Source: RYN-230 sp963837335
GTDB taxonomy: Bacteria > Actinomycetota > Actinomycetes > Streptosporangiales > Streptosporangiaceae
Assembly: GCA_963837335.1 (NCBI GenBank)
Contig: CAWINS010000026.1
Span: forward strand, 57,938-121,937
DNA: 64,000 nt
Reading direction: 5' to 3'
Shown: in pieces, positions 16,656 through 24,590 of the stretch
How the letters are laid out: each line of letters begins with the position of its first letter
How positions within the stretch are numbered: the first letter of the stretch is position 1
The notes under the pieces: model-generated
What the model was told of the DNA's origin: nothing
Database searches by the model: none
What the model saw: only the letters and a program-made list of their open reading frames with translations
Program-made: the position numbers and the translations under genes

Positions 16656-17264
16656 CTAGGAGCCGAGCAGGGCGGCGATGATCGGGGCCAGGGCGCGGAG
16701 GGCCCGGCCGCGGTGACTGATCTTGTCCTTATCGGCCGGGCTCATCTCGGCGGTGGTGAGCTCCGCACCCGCCGGGACGAAGATCGGGTCATAGCCGAAC
16801 CCGTTCGTGCCCCGCGGTGCCGTGGTCAGCGAGCCATCCAGCACGCCCTCGGTCACGTGTTCCGTGCCGGAGGGCAGCACGAGCGCCGCGGCGCAGGCGA
16901 AGTGGGCACCCCGGTGCTCCGCCGGGATATCGGCCAGCTGTCCCAGGACCAGTTGCAGGTTGGCGTCGTCGTCGCCGTGCCGCCCCGACCAGCGGGCGGA
17001 CAGCACGCCCGGCATCCCGTTCAGCGCGTCGGCGCACAGGCCGGAATCGTCGGCTACCGCGGGCAGGCCGGTGAAGGCAGCCACGGCCCGGGCCTTGAGC
17101 AGCGCGTTCTCGGTGAACGTGAGCCCCGTCTCGGCGACCTCGGGCAGGTCCGGATACTCATCCAGATCGCCTACGTCCACCGGGACGCGCCCGGCGTCCA
17201 GGATCCGGCGCAGCTCGACGAGCTTGTCCGGGTTGCGGGTCGCCACGATAAGCCTGTTGCCCAT
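16656..17264 (-). CDS. rdgB: Non-canonical purine NTP pyrophosphatase (RdgB/HAM1)
   Basis: RdgB hydrolyses ITP, dITP and XTP to the monophosphates and keeps deaminated purines out of nucleic acids. The 202-residue protein has the family start LIVATRNPDKLVELRRIL, ADDSGLCADAL, the SARWSG segment and TNGFGYDPIFVPAG. It begins 5 nt after the rph stop, so the two form an operon, the same pair order as rphA-rdgB in Mycobacterium. Confidence 0.95.
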   Translation of the reverse strand: MGNRLIVATRNPDKLVELRRILDAGRVPVDVGDLDEYPDLPEVAETGLTFTENALLKARAVAAFTGLPAVADDSGLCADALNGMPGVLSARWSGRHGDDDANLQLVLGQLADIPAEHRGAHFACAAALVLPSGTEHVTEGVLDGSLTTAPRGTNGFGYDPIFVPAGAELTTAEMSPADKDKISHRGRALRALAPIIAALLGS

Positions 17265-17269
17265 CTAGG

Positions 17270-18004
17270 TCACCGCCCCGGCAGGTCACGGGCGAGGGCC
17301 TCGCGCTGCATCCGGGTCAGCTGGGCACAGCCCGCGACCCCGAGGTCGAGCAGTTCGCTCAGGAGGTCACGGCTGAACGGCTCCTGCTCCGCGGTGCCCT
17401 GGACCTCCACGAAGTCGCCGTCGCCGGTGCACACCACGTTCATGTCGGTCTGCGCGGCGGAGTCCTCCTCGTAGCACAGGTCGAGCCGCGGCTGGCCCTC
17501 CACGATGCCCACGCTGACCGCGGCGACCGACCCGACGAGCGGGTCACCCTTGAGGCGCTTGCGGCTGCGCAGCCAGGCCACCGCGTCGGCCAGCGCGACG
17601 TATCCCCCGGTGATGGCGGCGGTCCGGGTGCCGCCGTCGGCCTGGAGCACGTCACAGTCGATGACGATGGTGTTCTCGCCGAGCGCCTTGGTATCGACGC
17701 ACGCGCGCAGCGACCGGCCGATCAGCCGGGAGATCTCGTGGGTACGGCCGCCGATCCGGCCCTTCACCGACTCGCGGTCGCCGCGGGTGTTGGTGGCCCG
17801 GGGCAGCATGGCGTACTCGGCGGTCACCCAGCCGAGGCCGCTCCCGCGCCGCCACCGCGGCACCTCCTCGGTGGCACTGGCCGCGCAGAGCACCCGGGTC
17901 GCCCCGAACTCCACCAGCACTGAGCCTTCCGCGTGGTCCAGCCAGCCGCGGGTCATCCGTATCTCGCGCAGCGACGCGTTACCGCGTCCATCGGGTCGGG
18001 ACAT
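17270..18004 (-). CDS. rph: Ribonuclease PH
   Basis: RNase PH trims tRNA 3' ends phosphorolytically. The 244-residue product contains SVLVEFGATRVLCAASA, ATNTRGDRESVKGRIGGRTH (the phosphate-binding Arg region), IDCDVLQADGGTRTAAITGG and DLCYEEDSAAQTDMNVV. ATG 18004 was chosen by the family N-terminus (MSRPDGR); the open frame upstream is not conserved-looking. It lies directly ahead of rdgB. Confidence 0.95.
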   Translation of the reverse strand: MSRPDGRGNASLREIRMTRGWLDHAEGSVLVEFGATRVLCAASATEEVPRWRRGSGLGWVTAEYAMLPRATNTRGDRESVKGRIGGRTHEISRLIGRSLRACVDTKALGENTIVIDCDVLQADGGTRTAAITGGYVALADAVAWLRSRKRLKGDPLVGSVAAVSVGIVEGQPRLDLCYEEDSAAQTDMNVVCTGDGDFVEVQGTAEQEPFSRDLLSELLDLGVAGCAQLTRMQREALARDLPGR

Positions 18005-18197
18005 GCCTGCCACCCTACCGAGCGGGAACCTCCCCCCGGGCTGTCTCGCCCGGGCCGCGTGCGCGGAGCGGGCGACCGCGCCCCGCCCTGGCCGCGCAGG
18101 GCACATTTCACACGGAGCGTTCGCCCAATCCGGACAAATCACCCGTCATAACGCACGTCGCGCGTGAAGAGTCGGCCGGCCGCGTCAGTGTGGAGGG

Positions 18198-18640
18198 GTG
18201 GAAAGTGGTGTGGAGCGTGTGCGGACCACCAAGGAACTATTGTCTGCGGGGTTATCGGCGGGGCGGATCCGGCGGTTGGTCAGGGACGGAGCCTTATGCT
18301 CCTGCGGCCAGGGGTCTACGCGCACGGCGGCTAGCGTGTCTTCCCTGGTCCGGGACGCACGGGACGAGAGGGCCAGGCAAGCGGCGGCAACTTGCGGTGG
18401 CCGCGACCCTCGCGGTGACCGGCTCACGGTCGGCAGGGAGCCATCGTTCGGCGGCCCTGGTGTACGGGCTCGACCTGCAAGTCTGGATCGGCGACGACGG
18501 CGAGGTCATCGGCCGGGCCGACTTCCTCTGGCGGCGCTGCAACACCATCGGCGAAGCCGACGGGGCGTTCAAATACCAGACCCCCGCCCGGGTGTGTACC
18601 CGCCGCGGGACCTGCCTAGCGCGTGATCGTCCGGCTCGGT
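18198..18640 (+). pseudogene. Decayed AbiEi-like/DUF559-type protein
   Basis: Pieces of one protein are spread over two frames. The first (from ATG 18198) reads TTKELLSAGLSAGRIRRLV and RDGALCSCGQG, a winged-helix N-terminus typical of AbiEi-like antitoxins. Another frame continues with SHRSAALVYGLDLQ and then RADFLWRRCNTIGEADGAFK, the signature of the DUF559 nuclease-like C-terminal domain. The linker expected between them (over 100 residues) is missing, and stops break the rest. Several lesions plus a deletion make this a true remnant, unlike the single-base breaks elsewhere. Confidence 0.7.
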
Positions 18641-18953
18641 ATCTACCCGCTGCGCGGTTCGGACTGCATCCCCTTGAACGCGCACCAGCCGCAGGCTGGT
18701 GCGCTAGCGAGATCGTGCATCCACGGACACGTCGGCGAATCACCCGTGCTCAGCCCGGTCGTGGACGGATCCAGGTGGCCTTCAGCCGATCGGCGCTGCC
18801 GCCTAGACGGCAACCAGACTCCGGCCGGGCCCGCCTAGGGGAGGCGCGCCGCAGGCGTGTCTCGCCGAGCCGGCGACCAACCCGGCACCTGCCGCAGACG
18901 ACGTGCATACGGGGGCGGGCAAGTGGGGGTTCCGGGGGGTCGCCCCCCGCGGG
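18641..18953. other. Non-coding remnant with a perfect hairpin
   Basis: About 310 bases between the decayed gene and the epimerase stop. No convincing gene. GCGCACCAGCC (18680-18690) and GGCTGGTGCGC (18694-18704) form an 11-bp stem with a 3-nt loop, a possible terminator. The rest may be leftover sequence of the decayed gene. Confidence 0.45.
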
Positions 18954-19892
18954 CTAGCAGCTCGCGCGGTCGGGGGCGCCGGCCTCGATCCAGCGGTACA
19001 CCCGGCCGATGCCCTCGGCCAGCGGGGCCTGCGCCCGCCAGTCCAGGTCCCTGGCTACCCGGTCCACGGACAGCGAACTGCGCACCAACTCCCCGGCCCG
19101 GGGCTCTCCGGGCCGGGTCGTGATCGGATGCCCTGCTACCTGGCCGATGATCTCGACGATGTGCTGCACGCTGACCTCGACCCCGGTGCCGATGTTCCAC
19201 GTCCCGGGGCGCCCGGCGTCGGCGGCGGCGAGGAACGCGCTGACCGCGTCGCCGACGTACACGTAGTCCCGGGTCTGTGAGCCATCGCCGTAGAGCGGCG
19301 GGTCTTCCCCGGCCAGCACGAAGCCGCAGAAGATGGGGATGACCCCGGCGTCGCCGCTGGGGTCCTGGCGGGGCCCGTACACGTTGGCCAGCCGCATGAT
19401 GGAGTGCCGGGTACCGTGCAGCCGGTTGTACAGCCCGATGTACTGCTCGGCGCAGTACTTGGCGATGCCCGCCGGAGACTCAGGCAACGGCAGTACGTCC
19501 TCGCGGGACGGGATCGCGGCGTTGCGGCCGTAGAGGATGCCACCGGAGGAGCTGAACAGGACCCGGGCCCCGGTCGCGCGGGCCGCCTCCAGCACGTTGA
19601 CCGTCCCGAGCACGTTGACCTGGGCGTCCTGGGCGGGGGCGTCCACGGAGGTCCGGACGTCGACATGGGCGGCCAGGTGGCAGATCAGTTCCGGCTGGGT
19701 TCCCCGGACGATCTCGCCGAGCGAGACGGCGTCGGTGATGCTGAGTTTGTGCAGCCAGGCATGCTCATCGAGGCGTCCGGCCCGGCCGGTGGACAGGTCG
19801 TCAACCACGATCACCTCGTCGCCCCGGGCCAGGAAGGCGTCGGTGAGGTGAGAGCCGATGAACCCGGCACCGCCGGTCACGAGTACCCGCAT
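18954..19892 (-). CDS. NAD-dependent nucleotide-sugar epimerase/dehydratase, catalytic Tyr replaced
   Basis: A 312-residue extended SDR. The Rossmann motif GGAGFIGSHL is at residue 7, followed by VVDDLSTG, CHLAAHVDVRTSV and FSSSGGILYG. UDP-glucose 4-epimerase-like enzymes carry YxxxK; here the stretch is SPAGIAKYCAEQY, so the Lys is kept while the expected Tyr is Ala. The substrate-side segments GNG-like LANVYGPRQDP and GDGSQTRDYVYVGD are normal. It may have lost epimerase activity or use another acid/base. TAGGAT 8 nt before ATG suggests leaderless expression. Confidence 0.82.
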   Translation of the reverse strand: MRVLVTGGAGFIGSHLTDAFLARGDEVIVVDDLSTGRAGRLDEHAWLHKLSITDAVSLGEIVRGTQPELICHLAAHVDVRTSVDAPAQDAQVNVLGTVNVLEAARATGARVLFSSSGGILYGRNAAIPSREDVLPLPESPAGIAKYCAEQYIGLYNRLHGTRHSIMRLANVYGPRQDPSGDAGVIPIFCGFVLAGEDPPLYGDGSQTRDYVYVGDAVSAFLAAADAGRPGTWNIGTGVEVSVQHIVEIIGQVAGHPITTRPGEPRAGELVRSSLSVDRVARDLDWRAQAPLAEGIGRVYRWIEAGAPDRASC

Positions 19893-19900
19893 GCCTGAGC

Positions 19901-19906
19901 ATCCTA
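19901..19906 (-). promoter_or_regulatory. -10 box TAGGAT for the epimerase gene
   Basis: On the minus strand TAGGAT is followed by 8 nt and ATG 19892 without a Shine-Dalgarno sequence, the leaderless pattern. Confidence 0.45.
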
Positions 19907-19929
19907 AGTCCTGAGCCCCGGGGACTGGC

Positions 19930-20685
19930 TCAGCTCAGCTCCACCACCAGGCCTGACGTGGCCAAGGACAGCGGACCCGGGAAATGCGGGGCCGCTTCCT
20001 CCAGCGTCCGCTGCTGGTCGTTCCAGGGCACCAGATGGGTCAGGATCAGGCGCCCGGCACCAGCCCGGGCCCCGTGTTCCGCGGCCTGCCGCGCGGTCAG
20101 GTGCAGCCCGGCCGGCAGGTCCGGGCCGTTCAGGAACGACGCCTCGCACAGCATCAGGTCCGCCCCGCGAGCCAGATCCACCAGGGCGGCCGACTCGCCG
20201 GTGTCCGCCGAGTAGGCCAGAGTCCGGCCGCCGGCCTCGACCCGGAAACCGAACGTCTCGACCGGGTGGTTCATGTGCGCCAGCGTGACGCGGAACGGCC
20301 CGATCTCCCGGGTGCCCGGCTGCAGCGTGCCGAAATCGAAGGCCTCCGTCATACCCGGATGCTCGTCCAGGCCGTAAGCCTGGGCCATCCGCCCCGCGGT
20401 CCCGGCCGGCCCGTGCACCGGGATTCGCGGCCCGGGGCCTTCTGGGCCGTAGGTCTGGGCGACCCAGTAACCGCACAGATCGAGGCAGTGATCGGCATGA
20501 AGGTGGCTCAGGCACACGGCGCCCACGGCGGAGAGCTCGGCGTGGCGCTGCAGCGGGCCGAGAGCCCCGTTGCCGAGGTCGAGTACCAGCCGGAATCCCT
20601 CGTGCTCCACGAGGTAGGACGAGGCGGGACTGTCCGGGCCGGGGAACGACCCGGAGCATCCGATGACGGTGAGGCGCACGGGCAC
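19930..20685 (-). CDS. MBL-fold metallo-hydrolase, Rv1339-like
   Basis: A 251-residue metallo-beta-lactamase-fold hydrolase with start LTVIGCSGSFPGPDSPASSY, the metal motif SHLHADHCLDL, MNHPVETFGFRV and LILTHLVPWND near the end. It occupies the place of M. tuberculosis Rv1339 in the mec-cysO-cysM...rph-rdgB gene order; Rv1339 is reported as a cAMP phosphodiesterase. By position and motifs this is a likely counterpart, but the substrate is inferred. The start is GTG 20685, with a second GTG 6 nt downstream. Confidence 0.8.
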   Translation of the reverse strand: MPVRLTVIGCSGSFPGPDSPASSYLVEHEGFRLVLDLGNGALGPLQRHAELSAVGAVCLSHLHADHCLDLCGYWVAQTYGPEGPGPRIPVHGPAGTAGRMAQAYGLDEHPGMTEAFDFGTLQPGTREIGPFRVTLAHMNHPVETFGFRVEAGGRTLAYSADTGESAALVDLARGADLMLCEASFLNGPDLPAGLHLTARQAAEHGARAGAGRLILTHLVPWNDQQRTLEEAAPHFPGPLSLATSGLVVELS

Positions 20686-20774
20686 TCAGGGTACGCGCTG
20701 TGACGCAGGTTGAGGGAGCGGGCACGCTGACCGGCGCGCCGGAGCCCGGGGCCCAGGCGGGAAGGCCGGACGGG

Positions 20775-21578
20775 TCAGGACCGGCCGACCAGGGCGATCT
20801 GGCGGCTCTGCGCGACCAGGCGCCCGGCGCTGTCCCAGACCTCGGCCTCCTCGTCGAACCAGCCGCCGCTCACGTGCCGGCACCGGGCCGCGACCCGCAG
20901 CACGCCGGGCGCGGGCACGGCCCGCATGTGCCAGGTCAGCTCGACGGTGGGCGACCAGCCCACCACACGCAGGCCGAACACCACCGGCGGCAGGCAGTCC
21001 ACGGCCAGCGCGAGCAGGTAGGCGTCCGGCACCCAGGGTTCGCGGAGCTGGAAGTAGCCGCGCATCTCGGGCGTGCCGGACGGCTGGCCGCGCATCCAGC
21101 CGAGAGTCGCCGGGTCGAGCCGGATGTCAACCTGTTTCGCGTAGCCGCTGAAGGCCCGCGGCCCTTGGGCGTCCTGGATGTCGTGGCACTCCTCCAGCGG
21201 CGGCAGCCGGGGCGGCTCGCCGGTCCAGGACAGGGCGCCAGCGTCGTCCGGGTCACCCAGGGCGCCGGTGGTGACCGTGGTCTCCAGCATGGGCCGGCCC
21301 CCCTGGACCAGGGTGGCCCGGGCGGTGGCGGCGACCTTGCCGTGCTTCAGCCACTCCACCTCGACCTGCGCAGGCTCGGGCCGGGGCGCCCGGAGGAAGT
21401 GCGCGCTGGTGGCGATGGGGTACGGGTGCGGGGAGGCGTCCAGCACGGCCCGCAGCATCGAGGCCAGGAGCACCCCGCCGTTCACCGCGCCGGCGATGGC
21501 GAAGCGCTCGTCCGGCCGGATCTCGTACCGGCCTTCGCCGACCGGCCGGACGGCGATGGCCTCGTCGAAGGCGCCCAT
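20775..21578 (-). CDS. Acyl-CoA thioesterase family protein, double hotdog
   Basis: A 267-residue TesB-like thioesterase. The N-terminal hotdog contains FAIAGAVNGGVLLASMLRAV, the typical helix region, and the C-terminal half has AVDCLPPVVFGL and WFDEEAEVWDSAGRLVAQSR, a common ending of this family. ATG 21578 was chosen. It is read in the same direction as cysM, 76 nt downstream of it. The acyl chain preferred cannot be predicted. Confidence 0.78.
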   Translation of the reverse strand: MGAFDEAIAVRPVGEGRYEIRPDERFAIAGAVNGGVLLASMLRAVLDASPHPYPIATSAHFLRAPRPEPAQVEVEWLKHGKVAATARATLVQGGRPMLETTVTTGALGDPDDAGALSWTGEPPRLPPLEECHDIQDAQGPRAFSGYAKQVDIRLDPATLGWMRGQPSGTPEMRGYFQLREPWVPDAYLLALAVDCLPPVVFGLRVVGWSPTVELTWHMRAVPAPGVLRVAARCRHVSGGWFDEEAEVWDSAGRLVAQSRQIALVGRS

Positions 21579-21654
21579 CAACCGCTGACGCTGCGGTGCA
21601 CGGCGCTGGGCCGGGGGGAGGGAGGCGGGAGGACGGTTTTCGTTGCGGCGCAGA

Positions 21655-22602
21655 TCAGGCCCATAGCTGGCCTTCCAGCCGCGCTTCAGCCTCAGCCAGC
21701 GTCCCGGAGTAGGCGCCGGTGGACAGATACTTCCAGCCGCCGTCGGCGACCACGAACGCGATGTCGGCGCGCTCCCCCGCCGCCTGGGCCTTGGCCGCCA
21801 TGCCCAGGGCCGCGTGCAGGGCGCCGCCGGCCGAGATGCCGGCGAAGATGCCCTCCTGGTCGAGCAGTTCCCGGGTCCGGCGCAGCGCGTCCTTCGACGA
21901 CACCGAGAACCGGGTGGTCAGCACCGACTCGTCGTACAGCTCGGGGACGAAGCCCTCGTCGATGTTGCGCAGGCCGTAGACCAGCTCGCCGTACCGGGGC
22001 TCGGCGGCCACGATGGAGATGCCCGGGACCCGCTCACGCAGGAACCGGCCGGTGCCCATGAGGGTCCCGGTGGTGCCGAGCCCGGCCACGAAGTGCGTGA
22101 TGCCGGGCAGGTCGGCGAGGATCTCCGGGCCGGTGGTCTCGTAGTGGGCCCGGGCGTTGGCCTCGTTGCCGTACTGGTAGAGCATGACCCAGTCGGGGTG
22201 CTCCTCAGCCAGCCGCCGGGCGACCCGGACGGCCTCGTTAGACCCGCCCGCCGCCGGCGAGAAGATGATCTGCGCCCCGAACATCTCCAGGATCTGCCGC
22301 CGCTCCACCGAGGTGTTTTCCGGCATCACGCAGATCATCTTGTAGCCGCGCAGGTGCGCGACCATGGCCAGGGAGATCCCGGTGTTCCCGGAGGTGGGCT
22401 CGAGGATCGTGGTCCCCGGGGCGAGCAGGCCATCCTTCTCGGCCTGCTCGATCATGAAGAACGCGGCCCGGTCCTTGACCGAGCCGGTGGGGTTGCGGTC
22501 TTCCAGCTTGGCCCACAGCCGCACGTCGGGTGCGGGAGAGAGCCTCGGCAACCCCACCAGAGGGGTATGACCGAGGCTGTCCAGCAGTGAGTCGTAACGC
22601 AT
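21655..22602 (-). CDS. cysM: Sulfocarrier-dependent cysteine synthase CysM
   Basis: A 315-residue PLP enzyme that makes cysteine from O-phosphoserine and CysO thiocarboxylate. The PLP Lys is in NPTGSVKDRAAFFMIE, and the phosphate loop is PTSGNTGISLAMVA. GLGTTGTLMGTGRFLRE and ADGGWKYLSTGAY complete the family pattern. The cysO gene lies 18 nt upstream and mec precedes that, so this is CysM in the actinobacterial sense rather than an O-acetylserine enzyme. Confidence 0.95.
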   Translation of the reverse strand: MRYDSLLDSLGHTPLVGLPRLSPAPDVRLWAKLEDRNPTGSVKDRAAFFMIEQAEKDGLLAPGTTILEPTSGNTGISLAMVAHLRGYKMICVMPENTSVERRQILEMFGAQIIFSPAAGGSNEAVRVARRLAEEHPDWVMLYQYGNEANARAHYETTGPEILADLPGITHFVAGLGTTGTLMGTGRFLRERVPGISIVAAEPRYGELVYGLRNIDEGFVPELYDESVLTTRFSVSSKDALRRTRELLDQEGIFAGISAGGALHAALGMAAKAQAAGERADIAFVVADGGWKYLSTGAYSGTLAEAEARLEGQLWA

Positions 22603-22620
22603 GCGCTCTCCCGGGGTGGG

Positions 22621-22899
22621 TCAGCCCGCCCCGCCCGCCACGGCCGGCAGCACGGTCACCGTGTCGCCGTCCTTGACCGGCGTCTCGAGGCCGCCGAGGA
22701 AGCGCACGTCCTCATCGTTGAGGTAGACGTTGACGAACCGGCGCAGCCCGGACTCGTCCTGCAGCCGGTCGCGGAGCCCGCCGTACCGGGTGTCGAGGTC
22801 ACCGATGAGCTCGGCGATGGTTCCGCCCGAGCCCTCCACCGCCTTGGCGCCACCGGTGTACGTGCGCAGGATCGTCGGGATACGGACTTCGATGGCCAT
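22621..22899 (-). CDS. cysO: Sulfur-carrier protein CysO, ThiS/MoaD family
   Basis: A 92-residue ubiquitin-like sulfur carrier; the C-terminal glycine is turned into a thiocarboxylate used by CysM. Start ATG 22899 follows GGAG. Typical segments are IRVPTILR-like N-terminus, FVNVYLNDEDVRFL and KDGDTVTVLPAVAGG. The protein ends GGAG, so the di-glycine is followed by two residues, and trimming (perhaps by Mec, encoded next door) would be needed before activation. Confidence 0.93.
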   Translation of the reverse strand: MAIEVRIPTILRTYTGGAKAVEGSGGTIAELIGDLDTRYGGLRDRLQDESGLRRFVNVYLNDEDVRFLGGLETPVKDGDTVTVLPAVAGGAG

Positions 22900-23026
22900 G
22901 AACAACACTCCAGGGTGAGGCGGTCGGTCTCTGCGGGCGTCAGTGTCTTGGGCGCCAGTGTTTGGGCGCTGGGCAGGCGCGGGCGGTGACGGCCGTCACC
23001 GGATCCCAACCGGATGCCCCCCGCGA

Positions 23027-23485
23027 TCATTCCAGGCCGGCGGCCGCTGGGTCACCCCGGCGGGTCACCCGCCGGGGTTGATCGGTGATCCGGACTTCCT
23101 CCTCGGTCACCGTCCCGTCCACGATGCGGAACGAGCGGAACTCCACCGTGTCCGGGTCGCGGGTCGAGACCAGGACATAGTGGGCGCCCGGCTCGTTGGC
23201 GTAGCTGATGTCGGTGCGCGAGGGATAGGCCTCGGTCGCGGTGTGCGAGTGATAGATGACGGACGGCTCCTCGTCCCGGTCATCCATCTCCCGCCAGACC
23301 CGGAGCAGTTCCAGCGAGTCGAACTCATAGAACGTCGGTGAACGCTGGGCGTTCAGCATCGGGATGAAGCGCTCCGGACGGTCCTGGCCGGCCGGCCCGG
23401 CGATCACCCCGCAGGCCTCGTCCGGGTGGTCCGCACGGGCGTGCGCCACGATCTTGTCCCGCAGCGCGGAGTGGAGCGTCAGCAT
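23027..23485 (-). CDS. mec: JAMM/M67 metalloprotease Mec, CysO-specific
   Basis: Mec releases cysteine from the CysO-cysteine adduct. The 152-residue product shows the zinc motif YHSHTATEAYPSRTDISYA (HxHx7Sx2D), the upstream Glu in HPDEACGVIAG, and the NAQRSPTFYEFD segment. ATG 23485 is chosen; the frame is open upstream but there it is Pro/Gly-rich and overlaps the DUF2017 gene. It is separated from cysO by about 130 nt. Confidence 0.93.
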   Translation of the reverse strand: MLTLHSALRDKIVAHARADHPDEACGVIAGPAGQDRPERFIPMLNAQRSPTFYEFDSLELLRVWREMDDRDEEPSVIYHSHTATEAYPSRTDISYANEPGAHYVLVSTRDPDTVEFRSFRIVDGTVTEEEVRITDQPRRVTRRGDPAAAGLE

Positions 23486-23559
23486 GGATCCGAGGGTACC
23501 GCCGGGGCCGGGCCCGGCCGGCGGCGCGGCCATCAGCGGACCCGGCCGGCGGGGAGCGG

Positions 23560-24219
23560 TTACGAGAGGGCCCGGACCAGGGTTTCCTGCAGGAACGTGA
23601 GCCAGTCGTAGATCCACATGTAGGCGGACCGGGGGTCGGCCGGGTCGAGGTCCGCCACCCGGGCGTCGAAGTCCTCGGTGATCGACAGGCGGACCCCGAG
23701 GGCCAGCCGCACATCGTTCAGGGCCCGCAGCCAGACCTGCGCGTCCTCTTCCGACAACCGGATCCGGCCACCGTCCTCGGGCAGCGTGGCCAGCACGGTG
23801 CGGGCCGCGGCCGCCTTGCCGTCGCGCAGCTCGTGCTCGGTGAAGCGGCGGAAGTCACCCGCGGCCTCGGCGTCATCGGGGTAGGCGTCGGGCAGCAGGC
23901 GGGCCAGCACCGGGTCGTCCGGCGGGGTCGCCGGGCCGGTCTGGCCGAGCAGGCGGGCCAGGTCGTCCATGGACGGCTCCCCCGGGTGCGGATCTCCCGG
24001 GCGCGGCTCCCCGGGGCCCGGCTCCCCCGGACCTGGCCCGCCGGGGCCTGGGTCGGTGCCGACCAGCTCGGCGATCTGGCTGACCAGGGAGCGGATGATT
24101 CCGGCCTGGGAGGGCACGAACGTGGCGCTGGCCCCGCCGCCGCGTACCGAACGGAAGCCGTTCAGGGCCTCACCTGCCTCCTCGGAGTCGCCTGCGCCCC
24201 GTTTGCGTCTGATGCTCAC
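23560..24219 (-). CDS. DUF2017 domain protein
   Basis: A 219-residue protein of the family that follows clpS in most actinobacteria. Family-like segments are FVPSQAGIIRSLVSQIAEL near the start and YMWIYDWLTFLQETLVRAL at the end. Between about residues 55 and 82 lies a low-complexity insert of repeated PGEP/PGDP units. It overlaps clpS by 4 nt (ATGA), so the two are coupled. Function unknown; partnership with ClpS-dependent proteolysis is a guess from position. Confidence 0.85.
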   Translation of the reverse strand: MSIRRKRGAGDSEEAGEALNGFRSVRGGGASATFVPSQAGIIRSLVSQIAELVGTDPGPGGPGPGEPGPGEPRPGDPHPGEPSMDDLARLLGQTGPATPPDDPVLARLLPDAYPDDAEAAGDFRRFTEHELRDGKAAAARTVLATLPEDGGRIRLSEEDAQVWLRALNDVRLALGVRLSITEDFDARVADLDPADPRSAYMWIYDWLTFLQETLVRALS

Positions 24220-24506
24220 TTATCGTGACTCACGGTGGCCCACAACCCATACCCGTGCAGCACTTCGACGTCGTGCTCCATGGACTCCCGGGTCCCGGAC
24301 GAGACCACGGCCCTGCCCTTGTGGTGCACATCGAGCATGAGCTTCTCGGCTTTGCGCTTGGAATAGCCGAATACCTTCTGAAACACGTAGGTCACATAGG
24401 ACATGAGGTTCACCGGGTCGTTCCACACGATGGTGACCCACGGCGTGTCGGGGACGACTTCCTCATGCGTCTCCGGGCGTTCTACCTCTGCTGGTGCCAC
24501 GCTCAC
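24216..24506 (-). CDS. clpS: ATP-dependent Clp protease adaptor ClpS
   Basis: ClpS delivers N-end-rule substrates to the ClpAP/ClpCP protease. The 96-residue protein contains PWVTIVWNDPVNLMSYVTY (the N-degron pocket region), VFGYSKRKAEKLMLDVHHKG and the C-terminal GLWATV. It is divergent from pncB by 84 bp, the same pair seen in mycobacteria. Confidence 0.95.
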   Translation of the reverse strand: MSVAPAEVERPETHEEVVPDTPWVTIVWNDPVNLMSYVTYVFQKVFGYSKRKAEKLMLDVHHKGRAVVSSGTRESMEHDVEVLHGYGLWATVSHDK

Positions 24507-24576
24507 CGGCGCTCACCTCCTCACGCACCGCCTTCTAGTGTCTCAGCCCGGCGGCGTGCGCCCGCCACGACCTCCG

Positions 24577-24582
24577 TAGTCT
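24577..24582 (+). promoter_or_regulatory. -10 box TAGTCT for pncB
   Basis: TAGTCT is followed by 8 nt and GTG 24591, with no Shine-Dalgarno sequence; a leaderless promoter is likely. Confidence 0.45.
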
Positions 24583-24590
24583 TCTTGCTC

